Of a stretch of DNA of 64,000 nucleotides, positions 43,703 through 52,888 are shown piece by piece. Under the pieces are notes generated by a model. It worked only from the letters and a program-made list of their open reading frames with translations. It ran no database searches and was not told the origin of the DNA. The position numbers were made by a program, and so were the translations under genes. How positions within the stretch are numbered: position 1 is the first letter of the stretch; each line of letters begins with the position of its first letter. Source of the stretch: Pseudobutyrivibrio ruminis CF1b (lineage in GTDB: Bacteria; Bacillota; Clostridia; Lachnospirales; Lachnospiraceae); assembly GCF_000424005.1 (NCBI RefSeq), contig NZ_AUJB01000011.1, forward strand, positions 62,001 through 126,000. Reading direction: 5' to 3'.

Positions 43703-45438
43703 GATTAGAAGAAAAGTTACAACACAAATATGCCCTTTCTGAAAAAGGTGCAAAGGATATGGTAACAGCATTTGTGGCTTGTACAATTGGAAATCTTGCC
43801 CAGATGCTACCAGTAGGAGTTTTGTTTTCATTTTCATCTGATTTGTTAAGTGGAAAATCTCCTGCTGAAAGACCTGTGTTTTACATTGTAGGAATTCTGA
43901 TTTGCCTTGCAGCAGTATTTATATCTCAGTATTACCAGTACGGTGCAACCTTCTATTCTACATATATAGAAAGTGGCGTTAGAAGACGAAGCCTTGCTGA
44001 AAAGCTTAGAAGAATTCCACTTTCCTTCTTTGGGAAAAAGGATTTAGCAGACCTGACTAACACAATCATGATGGATTGTGCAATTATTGAGACGGCTTCA
44101 TCTCACTGGCTTCCAGAATTGGTTGGCGCCATGATATCTACTGTCATTATCGTAATCAGCTTATTCTTCTTTGACTGGAGAATGGCTCTTGCAGCAGTGT
44201 GGGTAGTACCAATTTCATTCTTCATAGTTTTCTATTCCAGAACAATGATGCACAAGCTTAACAGAAAAGGAAGCAGATATAAAGTTGCATGCCTTGATGG
44301 AATTCAGGAAGCTTTGGAGACTGTCAGAGATTTAAGAGCATACAATGCACAGGAAGCATACATGGTTGGACTTACAAAAAAGATTAAGGCTGTGGAGACT
44401 CACAACATTGTATCCGAGTTTGCTAATGCAGCATTCGTATGTAATGCGCAGATGATTCTAAAATTTGGAATAGGAACTGTAGCGGTTGTTGGATCATCAC
44501 TTCTTATAAAGGGAGAGATTAACGTAATTACGTTTTTCATGTACCTTCTTGTAGTGTCAAGAATGTATGAACCACTTCAGATTTCATTACAGAATTTTGC
44601 AGCACTTATCGCAACAGATACTCAGTGTGAAAGAATGGATGAAATCCTTTCACATCCAGAACAGACAGGCATTTCGCAGTTATCTAATGACGGATATGAT
44701 ATTGAGTTTAAGAACGTTAAGTTCTCCTACGAGGAGGGCGAGGCTGTTCTTCGTGATGTAAGCTTTGTGGCAAAGCAGGGTGAAGTAACAGCACTTATTG
44801 GACCATCAGGTGGTGGCAAGACTACAGTGTCAAGACTTGCTGCAAGATTCTGGGACATCGACAGTGGAAAGATTACTGTTGGCGGAATGGATGTATCAAA
44901 GATTGATCCAGAAACACTTTTATCAATGTATTCTATCGTTTTCCAGGATGTAACTCTTTTCAATAACTCAGTTTTGGAGAACATCAGAATTGGTAACAAG
45001 GATGCAACAGATGAGCAGGTTATGGCAGCAGCAAAGCTTGCCCACTGTGATGAGTTCGTGGAGAAGTTACCTGATGGCTATAACACATTGATTGGTGAGA
45101 ATGGTTCAGAGTTATCAGGTGGTGAGCGTCAGCGTATTTCCATTGCCAGAGCATTCCTTAAGGATGCACCAATTATTCTTATGGATGAGGCTACAGCGTC
45201 CCTTGATGTTGACAATGAATCCCTTATTCAGGAGGCGCTTTCAGCTTTGATTCAGAACAAGACAGTTCTTGTTATTGCCCATCGTATGCGTACAGTAGAT
45301 GGTGCAGACAAGATTGTTGTTCTGAAAGATGGTATCGTGGCAGAGCAGGGCTCACCTGAGCAGCTTCACGGAACCAAGGGAGTGTATGCTCATATGCTTA
45401 ATAAGCAGATGGTCACTGATGGGTGGAAATTGGCATAA
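43699..45438 (+). CDS. ABC half-transporter 4 (YbtP/Q-like exporter fold)
   Basis: The 579-residue protein has an unusually short polar N terminus, six spans, and an ATPase with Walker A GPSGGGKTT, Q-loop VFQDVTLF, signature LSGGERQR and Walker B IILMDEATASLD. Start overlaps half 3 (ATGA). It ends the operon; the tail DGWKLA matches the Trp-Lys tails of halves 1 and 3. With half 3 it should form a second heterodimer, giving two related pumps driven from one promoter. Whether they import or export cannot be told from sequence alone. Confidence 0.88.
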   Translation: MRLEEKLQHKYALSEKGAKDMVTAFVACTIGNLAQMLPVGVLFSFSSDLLSGKSPAERPVFYIVGILICLAAVFISQYYQYGATFYSTYIESGVRRRSLAEKLRRIPLSFFGKKDLADLTNTIMMDCAIIETASSHWLPELVGAMISTVIIVISLFFFDWRMALAAVWVVPISFFIVFYSRTMMHKLNRKGSRYKVACLDGIQEALETVRDLRAYNAQEAYMVGLTKKIKAVETHNIVSEFANAAFVCNAQMILKFGIGTVAVVGSSLLIKGEINVITFFMYLLVVSRMYEPLQISLQNFAALIATDTQCERMDEILSHPEQTGISQLSNDGYDIEFKNVKFSYEEGEAVLRDVSFVAKQGEVTALIGPSGGGKTTVSRLAARFWDIDSGKITVGGMDVSKIDPETLLSMYSIVFQDVTLFNNSVLENIRIGNKDATDEQVMAAAKLAHCDEFVEKLPDGYNTLIGENGSELSGGERQRISIARAFLKDAPIILMDEATASLDVDNESLIQEALSALIQNKTVLVIAHRMRTVDGADKIVVLKDGIVAEQGSPEQLHGTKGVYAHMLNKQMVTDGWKLA

Positions 45439-45443
45439 AAAAC

Positions 45444-45472
45444 TTATTGTAGATTTAACTAACTTGTGTTAT
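45444..45472 (+). promoter_or_regulatory. Possible promoter of the FMN surface protein gene
   Basis: TTATTG and TGTTAT with a 17-base spacer, about 70 bases before the ATG. Confidence 0.4.
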
Positions 45473-45487
45473 TCTTTTGAATTAGCG

Positions 45488-45503
45488 GTTAGATGTGCAT
45501 AAC
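45488..45503. promoter_or_regulatory. Weak operator-like palindrome before the FMN surface protein gene
   Basis: GTTAGATGTGCATAAC departs from TTAG-N6-CTAA at one base. It lies just after the candidate -10 box. Confidence 0.4.
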
Positions 45504-45539
45504 TCTAATCAGAAATATAAAACCAAAAGGAGAGCATGT

Positions 45540-48500
45540 ATGAAAAATAAGGGATTATGTAAGCAAGTAAAAGCAGGTGCCTTGGCAGCTGCTTTACTTG
45601 TGTCTTCATTTTCCGCAAATGTCGTCGTTTCAGCGGAAGAAATAATTTCTTACGAAGATGGCACCTACACTGGTGTCGCAACTGGCAAGAATGGAGATGT
45701 ATCCGTTTCAGTCACATTAAAGGATGGAAAGGTGGTAGAAGCATCTGAAGTTTCACAGCAGGAAACCCCAGGGCTATGGGCTAAGGCTACAGCTTTATTT
45801 ACTACAATAAACGAAAAACAGCCAACCTTTTCGGAGATTGATGAAATAGACGGAATCAGCGGAGCTACTATTAGTTCTAATGCCATAAAGGCTGCAGTAA
45901 AGGATGCTTTTTCACAGGCTGAGAAAAAGAGCAATCCTGAAGAGCCGGAGGAACCAGAAAATCCAGGTACTCCAGAGGATCCGGAGAATCCAGAAAACCC
46001 AGAGAACCCAACAGACTCTGATGATACTATCAAGGGTGAAGGAACAGAAGAAAATCCTTATCTTATTAGCAATGTGAAGCAGTTAGAGCTTTTTGCCAAG
46101 AACGTTGATGAAGGAAATTCATATGCAGGTGAGTATGTAAGTCTTACAAATGATATAACTTTATCGTCTTCACAGAACTTCAATTCTATAGGAACATCTG
46201 ATGGTTTTGATATTTTTGCCGGAACCTTCGATGGAAATAATTACTCAATTTATAACATGACAATTAATAGTGAAAATGTATCTGACGAAGGTCTTTTCAC
46301 AGCTTTGAAGGCAGGTGCTGTGGTAAAGAATCTTAAGGTAATGAACGCATCAATCACGGCCACACCAGACTATGGCTTGAATGCAGGTATTATTACTGGA
46401 GATTTAAAGAGAACAGCTATAATTTCAAACTGTCAGGTAAGTGGAAAGATTAATGTAAAGTCTGACTCAACGGCTATTTCTGTGGGTGGAATAGCCGGTA
46501 ACATGATGGTTAAGTCAGAGGTAAAGAGTTGCTATTCTGATGTAGATATCATTGCAGAACTCAATGATGGGGTGATGGCAGATATTGGTGGAATCGCAGG
46601 TCTTACCAAGATGAACTCAAAAATAATTGATTCCACTTCAGCAGGAACTATTAGCGCAAAAGGTGATACAAGTGTTAATGCAGGTGGAATCGTTGGTACT
46701 GCTATGGGAACTACAGAAAATGTTGTTTCTAAAATGACCATAAAGACAGATGGTACTACTAACACTATAGGTGATGAGTGGAAAAATAAGGATGTAGATT
46801 CATCAATCTTTGAAGCAGGAGATGGTTCAAAAGAGAATCCTTATCAGATTTCAAATGTAGAGCAGCTTGTAGCATTTGCAGGATCTTTAGAAGAATCTGT
46901 TTTATATGACAATAAGTATGTGGAACTTATGTCGGATATTGATATTTCCGGAATAGATAACTGGGAGCCAGTTGGTGGTAGTCAGTATGCTTTTAATGGA
47001 ACTTTTGATGGTAAGGGACATACTATTAATGGTTTGAGAGAAGGAACAAAGTCAAATCCAAGAAGACTTAGTAAGAATGTGGACGATTTTTCAAATGCTC
47101 TTGGACTCTTTGGAAATATTGGTGTAGACGCTGTTGTTAAGAATTTACATCTTACAAATGTTGCAATTTACGCATATCGTGAAGATGCCTCTTTTGTAGG
47201 TGGAATTGTAGGGTATATGCAGGGACTTAGTGACAGTGTTTCTTATAAGGGCGCAGTTATTGATAACTGTTCCGTGCAGGGAACTATTGAATCAACAACT
47301 GCTGAAAAGAATGCTTATGTAGGTGGTATAGCAGCCAGACAGTATAAGGGTGCAATCATCAATTGTCATACAGATGTAAGTTTACGTTCAAAGGTAGAGT
47401 ATGGAGAATCAATTGCTTCAGTTGGTGGAATCGCAGGTATGACAAACAGAGGTCTTGTGGCGAACTGTTACTCTACTGGAACATATTTTGGAAGTATGGC
47501 TCGTGATATTGAAAATGAGATAGAAGGTATGTCAGCGGTAGGTGCTATCGTGGGTGTAAATGCCGGAGATTTGGTTAACTGTTATGGTAGAGGTGATACA
47601 GAATCAGAGCATTATAGTATTTACACAGGAGCAATTACTGGCTGGGTAACGGGTATCGGTAAAGCATATCAGAGTTATTTCGATATCGAAAAGACAATGA
47701 AAATTGCAGGTCGAAAAGAAGCACAGGTTCAGCCTTACGGTACTAAAACAGTTGGTGGTGTAAATGAAGAAGGAGTGGCATACGAAGGTGGTGTAGTAGG
47801 AAGCCTTGAGAGTTTCACATCTGAAACATATAGCAAATTGGTAGAAAAGCTTAATTCAAATTTTGAGACCTTTGGAATTGATTTCTCAAAATATGGTTTG
47901 ATGAATGATTGCTTTAGAAAGTGGAAATTAGAAAACAATATAGTTACTCTTTCAGATGAATTCGTAAATACGATATACCTTCAGCCAGAAGAGGAGAAGG
48001 TACCAGTTACTCCTATTGTTATGGGAGATGGAGACTGGTATGGAAGAGATAATGCTGGAAAGGTTACTGTAAAAATTACAGTAAAAAATAATGAGCTTGT
48101 TTCAGAAAGTATAATTTCTGGAAGTAAATCTGATTCTGAAAACTATGAGAAGGCTCTTGCACGTGCTAAGGATAAGGCTATCTATGGAGATAGAACAGGT
48201 TATGGCCCAGGAGATGAAAAACAGTTTGCAGGAGGTAACGGCACAAAAGAAAGTCCTTATCTAATTTCAAATGAAAAACAGCTTCGATATCTAGCTGAGG
48301 CAATTAATGCTGATGAAACATGGGAGGGCAAATACTTTAAGCAGACAGCAGATATAAAGCTTTCTGATAAAGAATGGCTTCCAATAGGATTTGCAATTAA
48401 AGCAAAGATTAAGGGTGATCCTATATTGTATTCAGCTTATCCTTTCAGAGGAAACTACGATGGAGATGGTTACACAATTACAGGTTTAACAATTGGAACA

Positions 48501-49868
48501 AGAAGCAATCCAGCAAGCCAGTACACCGCTGCAATGTTTGGATTTACAGGTGGAGATTACGAGACAAATCTTACATATGGTGATGATACTTTAAAGGTTG
48601 AATTAAAGAATATTAACCTTCGTGATATTTATATCAACAATGAGGTTTCTTATGACACATACACAGCAGGTCTTGTAGGTACTGGCCAGAATGGTGTCTT
48701 CATAGATAACTGTTCTGTGACAGGTAAGATTTCTGTAAAAGCAGATGATATTGCATCTCGTGGTGCAGGTCTGGCAGCAAGTATGCTTAGAGGCGAGGTT
48801 ACCAATTGCTATACAGATGTAAGTATCAGAGCAATTACCGAAGAAGGTGATGTTTATGCTGGTGGAATGTTCTCAGTAACAAATCGTATAAACGTATTAA
48901 ATTGTTATGCTCTTGGTGATGTATATGGTAATGCAAATACAAACAACAAGGTTCACATCGGTGGATTTACAGGAATGGCTGGAGCATTTCAGTACAACTG
49001 TTACGCTATGGGAAATGTTACTTCAAATCGCCCAACAGTAGATATTGGTATTATGGACGGCAGAATTGCCAACATAGCCTATGATAGAAATTGCTACTTC
49101 AATCAGGATGCAAAAATTATCGAAAATGGTAGCGAGATTAAAGCTGTTTACACTGGCGCAGATGGTACGGGAAGCAGTAAAGATGTTACTTTTGGGAAGC
49201 CAAAAGAAGAAATTGGTTCAAAAGACTTTGCTGCCTTGCTTAATGAGAATGTAAAGAATGTAGTCAGCGAACTTGAGACTGCTGATAACGAGCTTGGTGG
49301 TATTATGAGTATTTACTACAACAGGGGTGCAGCAGGCCTTAAGAACTGGGGTGTAAAGAACGGTATTGCAGTACTAACAGCCAAAGAAATAAAGAAAGAG
49401 GATAACAAGCAATCTGATACTATAAATAGCTCAACTGAAAAATCATCAGAAAGCTCTTCAGATACATCAAATAGAACATCGTCAGCGGTAAGCTCTACAA
49501 CTAAAATTGCAGAGCTTGGAAATAACAATACAGCTCTTATTCCAGAAGTACAGGTGCCTATGGCAGGAAAAAAGATTACAGCAAAATCTAATGTTAAGTT
49601 ACAGAATAATGGAAATTCAGAGTCAGTGGTAAAAACAGAATCACTACTTGAAAATGAAGATGATGAATCTGCGGAGGATGCTGTTTCAGAAGGGGCTGAA
49701 TCAGAAGAGGATGCAAAAGATACAGTTGTTGATATTTCTCCAGAGGTTGTACCAGCTGCAGCAGAGGCAGAATCAAATACTGGAATAATCATTTTTATCA
49801 TTGTTTTAGTATTGGCAATTTCAGGTGTTGGTGGTGCAATTTTGTTAAGAAGAAAAAACTTTAAATAA
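45540..49868 (+). CDS. Giant surface flavoprotein: FMN_bind domain plus GLUG-type repeats
   Basis: ATG 45540 has AAGGAG upstream; 1442 residues. A signal peptide (about 1-33, ending VVVSA) precedes an FMN_bind domain (about 36-128) with DGISGATISS, whose Thr is the ApbE flavin-transfer site. A Pro/Glu/Asn linker (about 138-160) follows. Three modules then each open with a G-x-G-x-x-x-x-P-Y-x-I-S-N block (near residues 165, 426 and 898) and continue as GLUG-like beta repeats (FDGKGHTINGL, VGGIAG). A second FMN_bind-like segment (about 825-890) lacks the SGAT motif. The Ser-rich, acidic tail ends in a membrane span and RRKNFK; no LPXTG. It sits between metal-uptake operons, so extracellular electron transfer to metal is likely. 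Confidence 0.85.
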   Translation: MKNKGLCKQVKAGALAAALLVSSFSANVVVSAEEIISYEDGTYTGVATGKNGDVSVSVTLKDGKVVEASEVSQQETPGLWAKATALFTTINEKQPTFSEIDEIDGISGATISSNAIKAAVKDAFSQAEKKSNPEEPEEPENPGTPEDPENPENPENPTDSDDTIKGEGTEENPYLISNVKQLELFAKNVDEGNSYAGEYVSLTNDITLSSSQNFNSIGTSDGFDIFAGTFDGNNYSIYNMTINSENVSDEGLFTALKAGAVVKNLKVMNASITATPDYGLNAGIITGDLKRTAIISNCQVSGKINVKSDSTAISVGGIAGNMMVKSEVKSCYSDVDIIAELNDGVMADIGGIAGLTKMNSKIIDSTSAGTISAKGDTSVNAGGIVGTAMGTTENVVSKMTIKTDGTTNTIGDEWKNKDVDSSIFEAGDGSKENPYQISNVEQLVAFAGSLEESVLYDNKYVELMSDIDISGIDNWEPVGGSQYAFNGTFDGKGHTINGLREGTKSNPRRLSKNVDDFSNALGLFGNIGVDAVVKNLHLTNVAIYAYREDASFVGGIVGYMQGLSDSVSYKGAVIDNCSVQGTIESTTAEKNAYVGGIAARQYKGAIINCHTDVSLRSKVEYGESIASVGGIAGMTNRGLVANCYSTGTYFGSMARDIENEIEGMSAVGAIVGVNAGDLVNCYGRGDTESEHYSIYTGAITGWVTGIGKAYQSYFDIEKTMKIAGRKEAQVQPYGTKTVGGVNEEGVAYEGGVVGSLESFTSETYSKLVEKLNSNFETFGIDFSKYGLMNDCFRKWKLENNIVTLSDEFVNTIYLQPEEEKVPVTPIVMGDGDWYGRDNAGKVTVKITVKNNELVSESIISGSKSDSENYEKALARAKDKAIYGDRTGYGPGDEKQFAGGNGTKESPYLISNEKQLRYLAEAINADETWEGKYFKQTADIKLSDKEWLPIGFAIKAKIKGDPILYSAYPFRGNYDGDGYTITGLTIGTRSNPASQYTAAMFGFTGGDYETNLTYGDDTLKVELKNINLRDIYINNEVSYDTYTAGLVGTGQNGVFIDNCSVTGKISVKADDIASRGAGLAASMLRGEVTNCYTDVSIRAITEEGDVYAGGMFSVTNRINVLNCYALGDVYGNANTNNKVHIGGFTGMAGAFQYNCYAMGNVTSNRPTVDIGIMDGRIANIAYDRNCYFNQDAKIIENGSEIKAVYTGADGTGSSKDVTFGKPKEEIGSKDFAALLNENVKNVVSELETADNELGGIMSIYYNRGAAGLKNWGVKNGIAVLTAKEIKKEDNKQSDTINSSTEKSSESSSDTSNRTSSAVSSTTKIAELGNNNTALIPEVQVPMAGKKITAKSNVKLQNNGNSESVVKTESLLENEDDESAEDAVSEGAESEEDAKDTVVDISPEVVPAAAEAESNTGIIIFIIVLVLAISGVGGAILLRRKNFK

Positions 49869-49882
49869 ATATGCAATTATAC

Positions 49883-49911
49883 TTGACAAGTTAGCACGTG
49901 CTAACTATACT
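49883..49911 (+). promoter_or_regulatory. Promoter of the feo operon with operator in its spacer
   Basis: TTGACA and TATACT with a 17-base spacer, close to consensus. The spacer is filled by the 16-base perfect palindrome at 49890-49905, so repressor binding would exclude RNA polymerase. Confidence 0.85.
49890..49905. promoter_or_regulatory. feo operator 1
   Basis: GTTAGCACGTGCTAAC, a perfect palindrome between -35 and -10. Confidence 0.85.
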
Positions 49912-49929
49912 TAGTAATGGTTAGTGGTT

Positions 49930-49945
49930 GTTAGCAACTGCTAAC
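49930..49945. promoter_or_regulatory. feo operator 2
   Basis: GTTAGCAACTGCTAAC, palindromic except at its two central bases, 40 bases after operator 1. Confidence 0.8.
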
Positions 49946-49963
49946 CATATTTTAGGGTATACG

Positions 49964-49979
49964 GTTAGTATCTACTAAT
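49964..49979. promoter_or_regulatory. feo operator 3
   Basis: GTTAGTATCTACTAAT, one end base off the palindrome, 34 bases after operator 2. Confidence 0.65.
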
Positions 49980-50010
49980 CGAAATTAGATAAATAAAAGC
50001 GAGGAAATGT

Positions 50011-50223
50011 ATGATGCCATTGATTTATGCAGAACCAGGGGAACCTCAGATAATTAAAAAAATCGGTGGTAGCCCTGAGGTGAAAAAACATTTGGAACAC
50101 CTAGGCTTTAACGTAGGCGGAGAGGTTAGCGTAGTGAGTACACTTGGCGAGAATCTTATCGTAAAGGTTAAAGAGAGCAGAGTGGCAGTCAGCGATGAAC
50201 TGGCTAGAAAAATTATGATCTAG
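50011..50223 (+). CDS. feoA: FeoA-like protein 1
   Basis: The 70-residue SH3-like protein has the FeoA pattern: VKKHLEHLGFNVGGEVSVVS, then NLIVKVKESRVAVSDELARK. FeoA helps the FeoB ferrous-iron permease, probably by touching its cytoplasmic G domain. It is the first gene of the feo operon, behind a promoter with three operator palindromes. Two ATGs are adjacent (50011 and 50014) with GAGGAAA upstream. A second feoA follows 18 bp downstream, an arrangement common in Clostridia. Confidence 0.92.
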   Translation: MMPLIYAEPGEPQIIKKIGGSPEVKKHLEHLGFNVGGEVSVVSTLGENLIVKVKESRVAVSDELARKIMI

Positions 50224-50241
50224 TAAGAGGAGGAATAATCA

Positions 50242-50469
50242 TTGAAAACATTGAGAGATGTAAAAATCGGAGAGACAGCTACTGTTGTAAAGCTACATGG
50301 TGAAGGCGCTGTTAAGCGCAGACTTATGGACATGGGTATTACTAAGAATACACCAGTATTCGTTCGCAAGGTTGCACCACTTGGTGACCCAATCGAGGTT
50401 ACAGTTAGAAACTATGAATTATCACTTCGCAAGGCTGATGCGGAAATGATAGAAGTGGAGGAGAATTAA
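50242..50469 (+). CDS. feoA: FeoA-like protein 2
   Basis: Start is TTG 50242, fixed by GAGGAGG upstream. The 75-residue protein has LRDVKIGETATVVKLHGEG, RRLMDMGITKNTPVFVRK and EVTVRNYELSLRKADAEMI, the complete FeoA domain and closer to the consensus than copy 1. It starts two bases before feoB ATG region, so both are probably made in fixed ratio. It supports ferrous iron uptake at the inner face of the membrane. Confidence 0.93.
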   Translation: MKTLRDVKIGETATVVKLHGEGAVKRRLMDMGITKNTPVFVRKVAPLGDPIEVTVRNYELSLRKADAEMIEVEEN

Positions 50470-50471
50470 TT

Positions 50472-52865
50472 ATGAGCATAACAATTGCACTTGCAGGTAA
50501 CCCAAACAGCGGTAAGACCACATTATTCAATGCACTTACAGGTTCAAATCAGTTCGTAGGTAACTGGCCTGGTGTTACAGTTGAGAAAAAGGAAGGTAAG
50601 CTTAAGGGACATGATGACGTAGTTATCACTGATCTTCCTGGTATCTACTCGCTTTCACCTTACACTTTGGAAGAAGTTGTTGCCAGAAATTATCTTATCA
50701 ACGAGCGTCCAGATGCTATCTTAAATATCATCGATGGAACAAACCTTGAGAGAAATCTTTATCTTACAACACAGCTTACAGAGCTTGGTATTCCAGTAGT
50801 AGTAGCCGTAAATATGATGGATATCGTTAAGAAAAATGGCGACCAGATTCATATTGATGAGTTATCTCGTCAGTTAGGCTGTAAGGTTGTTGATATATCT
50901 GCACTTAAGGGCGACAAGACAGCAGAGGCTGCAGAGGAAGCTATCAAGGCCGCTAAGAATGGCAAGACAGTTCCTCTTCATACATTCTCAGGTCCAGTTG
51001 AGCATGCAATCGCTCATATCGAGGAAGCAGTTGTTCACAATCTTCCAGACGAGCAGCAGAGATGGTATGCTATCAAGGTATTCGAGCGTGACGATAAGGT
51101 TCTCGAGCAGTTAAATATCCCAGCTGACAAGCTTCAGCATATTGAAAAAGATATCAAGGCTGCTGAAACAGAAATGGATGATGATTCGGAGAGTATTATC
51201 ACAAATGAGCGTTATGTTTATATCGCTCAGGTAATCAAGTCTTGCTACAAGAAAAAGAACGAAGGCTCTCTTTCAGTATCAGATAAGATTGATAAGGTCG
51301 TAACTAACAGATGGCTTGGTCTTCCTATTTTTGCAGCAGTAATGTTTTTAGTTTACTGGATAGCAATGGTAGGTGTAGGCGCACCTGCTACTGATTTTAC
51401 AAACGATTGTATTTTTGGTGATGGTTTCCACCTCTTCGGTATGGATGGCGGATATGGTGATATCTCAGAAAGCTATGCTGAAGCATCAGCTATCGTTGAT
51501 GGATATGACGTTTTTGTAGAGGAAAATGGAAGTGCTCCTGTTGATGAGTTCACATACGAAGTAGAGGATGAGGAGACACTTGAAATTTCAGAAGAGACAG
51601 CAAGTATTTCTGATTATGAAGCTGCTGTAAAGACTCTTGAAGAAATCGGCGATGAGCCAGATCCATCAGAGTACGGTACATGGGTACCAGGTATTCCTGC
51701 TCTTGTTGAGTCAGCACTTGATGCAGCAGGTACTGCTGATTGGCTTAAGGGACTTATCCTTGATGGTATTGTAGCTGGTGTAGGTGCAGTTCTTGGTTTC
51801 GTTCCACAGATGCTTGTACTCTTCCTTATGCTTGCATTCCTTGAGGCATGTGGTTACATGGCAAGAATCGCATTCGTTCTTGATAGAGTATTTAGAAAGT
51901 TTGGTCTTTCAGGAAAGTCATTCATCCCTATGCTTGTTGGTGTAGGTTGTGGTGTTCCTGGTGTTATGGCCAGCCGTACAATCGAAAACGAGCGTGACAG
52001 AAGAATGACAATCATGACAACTACATTTATTCCATGTGGTGCCAAGGTTCCATTCATTGCAATGATTGCCGGAGCTATCTTTGGTGGCTCAGCTTGGGTT
52101 TCAACATCAGCATACTTTATTGGTATGGCAGCAATCGTTATCTCAGGCGTAATGCTTAAGAAGACAAAGATGTTCGCAGGCGATCCAGCACCATTCGTTA
52201 TGGAGCTTCCTGCATATCATATGCCAACACTTGGTAACGTACTTCGTTCAATGTGGGAGCGTGGCTGGTCATTTATCAAAAAGGCTGGTACAATCATTTT
52301 ACTTTCAACAATCGTTGTTTGGTTTACAAGCTACTTCGGATTCGCAGAGGATGGATTCAGAATGCTTGCAGAGGATGAGCTTGAGTTCTCTATCCTTGCT
52401 AAGATTGGTAATGCTATCGCTTGGATCTTCATTCCACTTGGATGGGGTAACTGGCAGGCAGCTGTTGCATCAATCACAGGTCTTGTAGCTAAGGAGAACA
52501 TCGTAGGTACTATGGGTATCCTTTATGGTGGTGGAGAGTTGACTGCTTGGCAGGCACTTTCACAGGCATTTACAGGTATTACAGGATTCTCATTCCTCGT
52601 ATTCAATCTCCTTTGTGCACCATGTTTTGCTGCAATCGGTGCTATTAAGCGAGAGATGAACAATGCAACATGGACATGGTTTGCAATCGCATACCAGTGT
52701 GGATTCGCTTATGTAGTAGCATTAATGATTACACAGTTTGGAAATGCATTGACAGGTAATGTAAATATTGTTGGTCTTATCGTATCAATTGTATTATTAG
52801 CAGGCATTATCTACATGCTTTTCTTCAAGAAGTACAAAGAGGCATCAAAGCTTGAGATTGCTTAG
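50472..52865 (+). CDS. feoB: Ferrous iron transporter FeoB
   Basis: The 797-residue protein has an N-terminal G domain with GNPNSGKTT (9-17), NWPGVTVEKKEG, DLPG and NMMD, a helical GDI-like spacer, and the FeoB membrane core with two Gate blocks (MLVGVGCGVPGVMASR; LLCAPCFAAIGAIKRE). Between the first span and the rest (about residues 330-400) lies an acidic insert rich in Glu/Asp, longer than in Escherichia coli FeoB and probably exposed outside. It imports Fe(II). Regulation is likely through the three upstream operators. Confidence 0.97.
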   Translation: MSITIALAGNPNSGKTTLFNALTGSNQFVGNWPGVTVEKKEGKLKGHDDVVITDLPGIYSLSPYTLEEVVARNYLINERPDAILNIIDGTNLERNLYLTTQLTELGIPVVVAVNMMDIVKKNGDQIHIDELSRQLGCKVVDISALKGDKTAEAAEEAIKAAKNGKTVPLHTFSGPVEHAIAHIEEAVVHNLPDEQQRWYAIKVFERDDKVLEQLNIPADKLQHIEKDIKAAETEMDDDSESIITNERYVYIAQVIKSCYKKKNEGSLSVSDKIDKVVTNRWLGLPIFAAVMFLVYWIAMVGVGAPATDFTNDCIFGDGFHLFGMDGGYGDISESYAEASAIVDGYDVFVEENGSAPVDEFTYEVEDEETLEISEETASISDYEAAVKTLEEIGDEPDPSEYGTWVPGIPALVESALDAAGTADWLKGLILDGIVAGVGAVLGFVPQMLVLFLMLAFLEACGYMARIAFVLDRVFRKFGLSGKSFIPMLVGVGCGVPGVMASRTIENERDRRMTIMTTTFIPCGAKVPFIAMIAGAIFGGSAWVSTSAYFIGMAAIVISGVMLKKTKMFAGDPAPFVMELPAYHMPTLGNVLRSMWERGWSFIKKAGTIILLSTIVVWFTSYFGFAEDGFRMLAEDELEFSILAKIGNAIAWIFIPLGWGNWQAAVASITGLVAKENIVGTMGILYGGGELTAWQALSQAFTGITGFSFLVFNLLCAPCFAAIGAIKREMNNATWTWFAIAYQCGFAYVVALMITQFGNALTGNVNIVGLIVSIVLLAGIIYMLFFKKYKEASKLEIA

Positions 52866-52888
52866 ATATAATTAAGAAGGTAATAGAT

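Noticed and set aside
45975-46030. Pro/Glu/Asn-rich tandem codons as a possible CRISPR or minisatellite
   Set aside because: The repeat is short, in frame and codes for a linker; no spacers. No CRISPR array was seen anywhere in the window.
49700-49868. LPXTG sorting signal at the end of the giant surface protein
   Set aside because: No LPxTG-like motif precedes the final membrane span; it is a plain transmembrane anchor.
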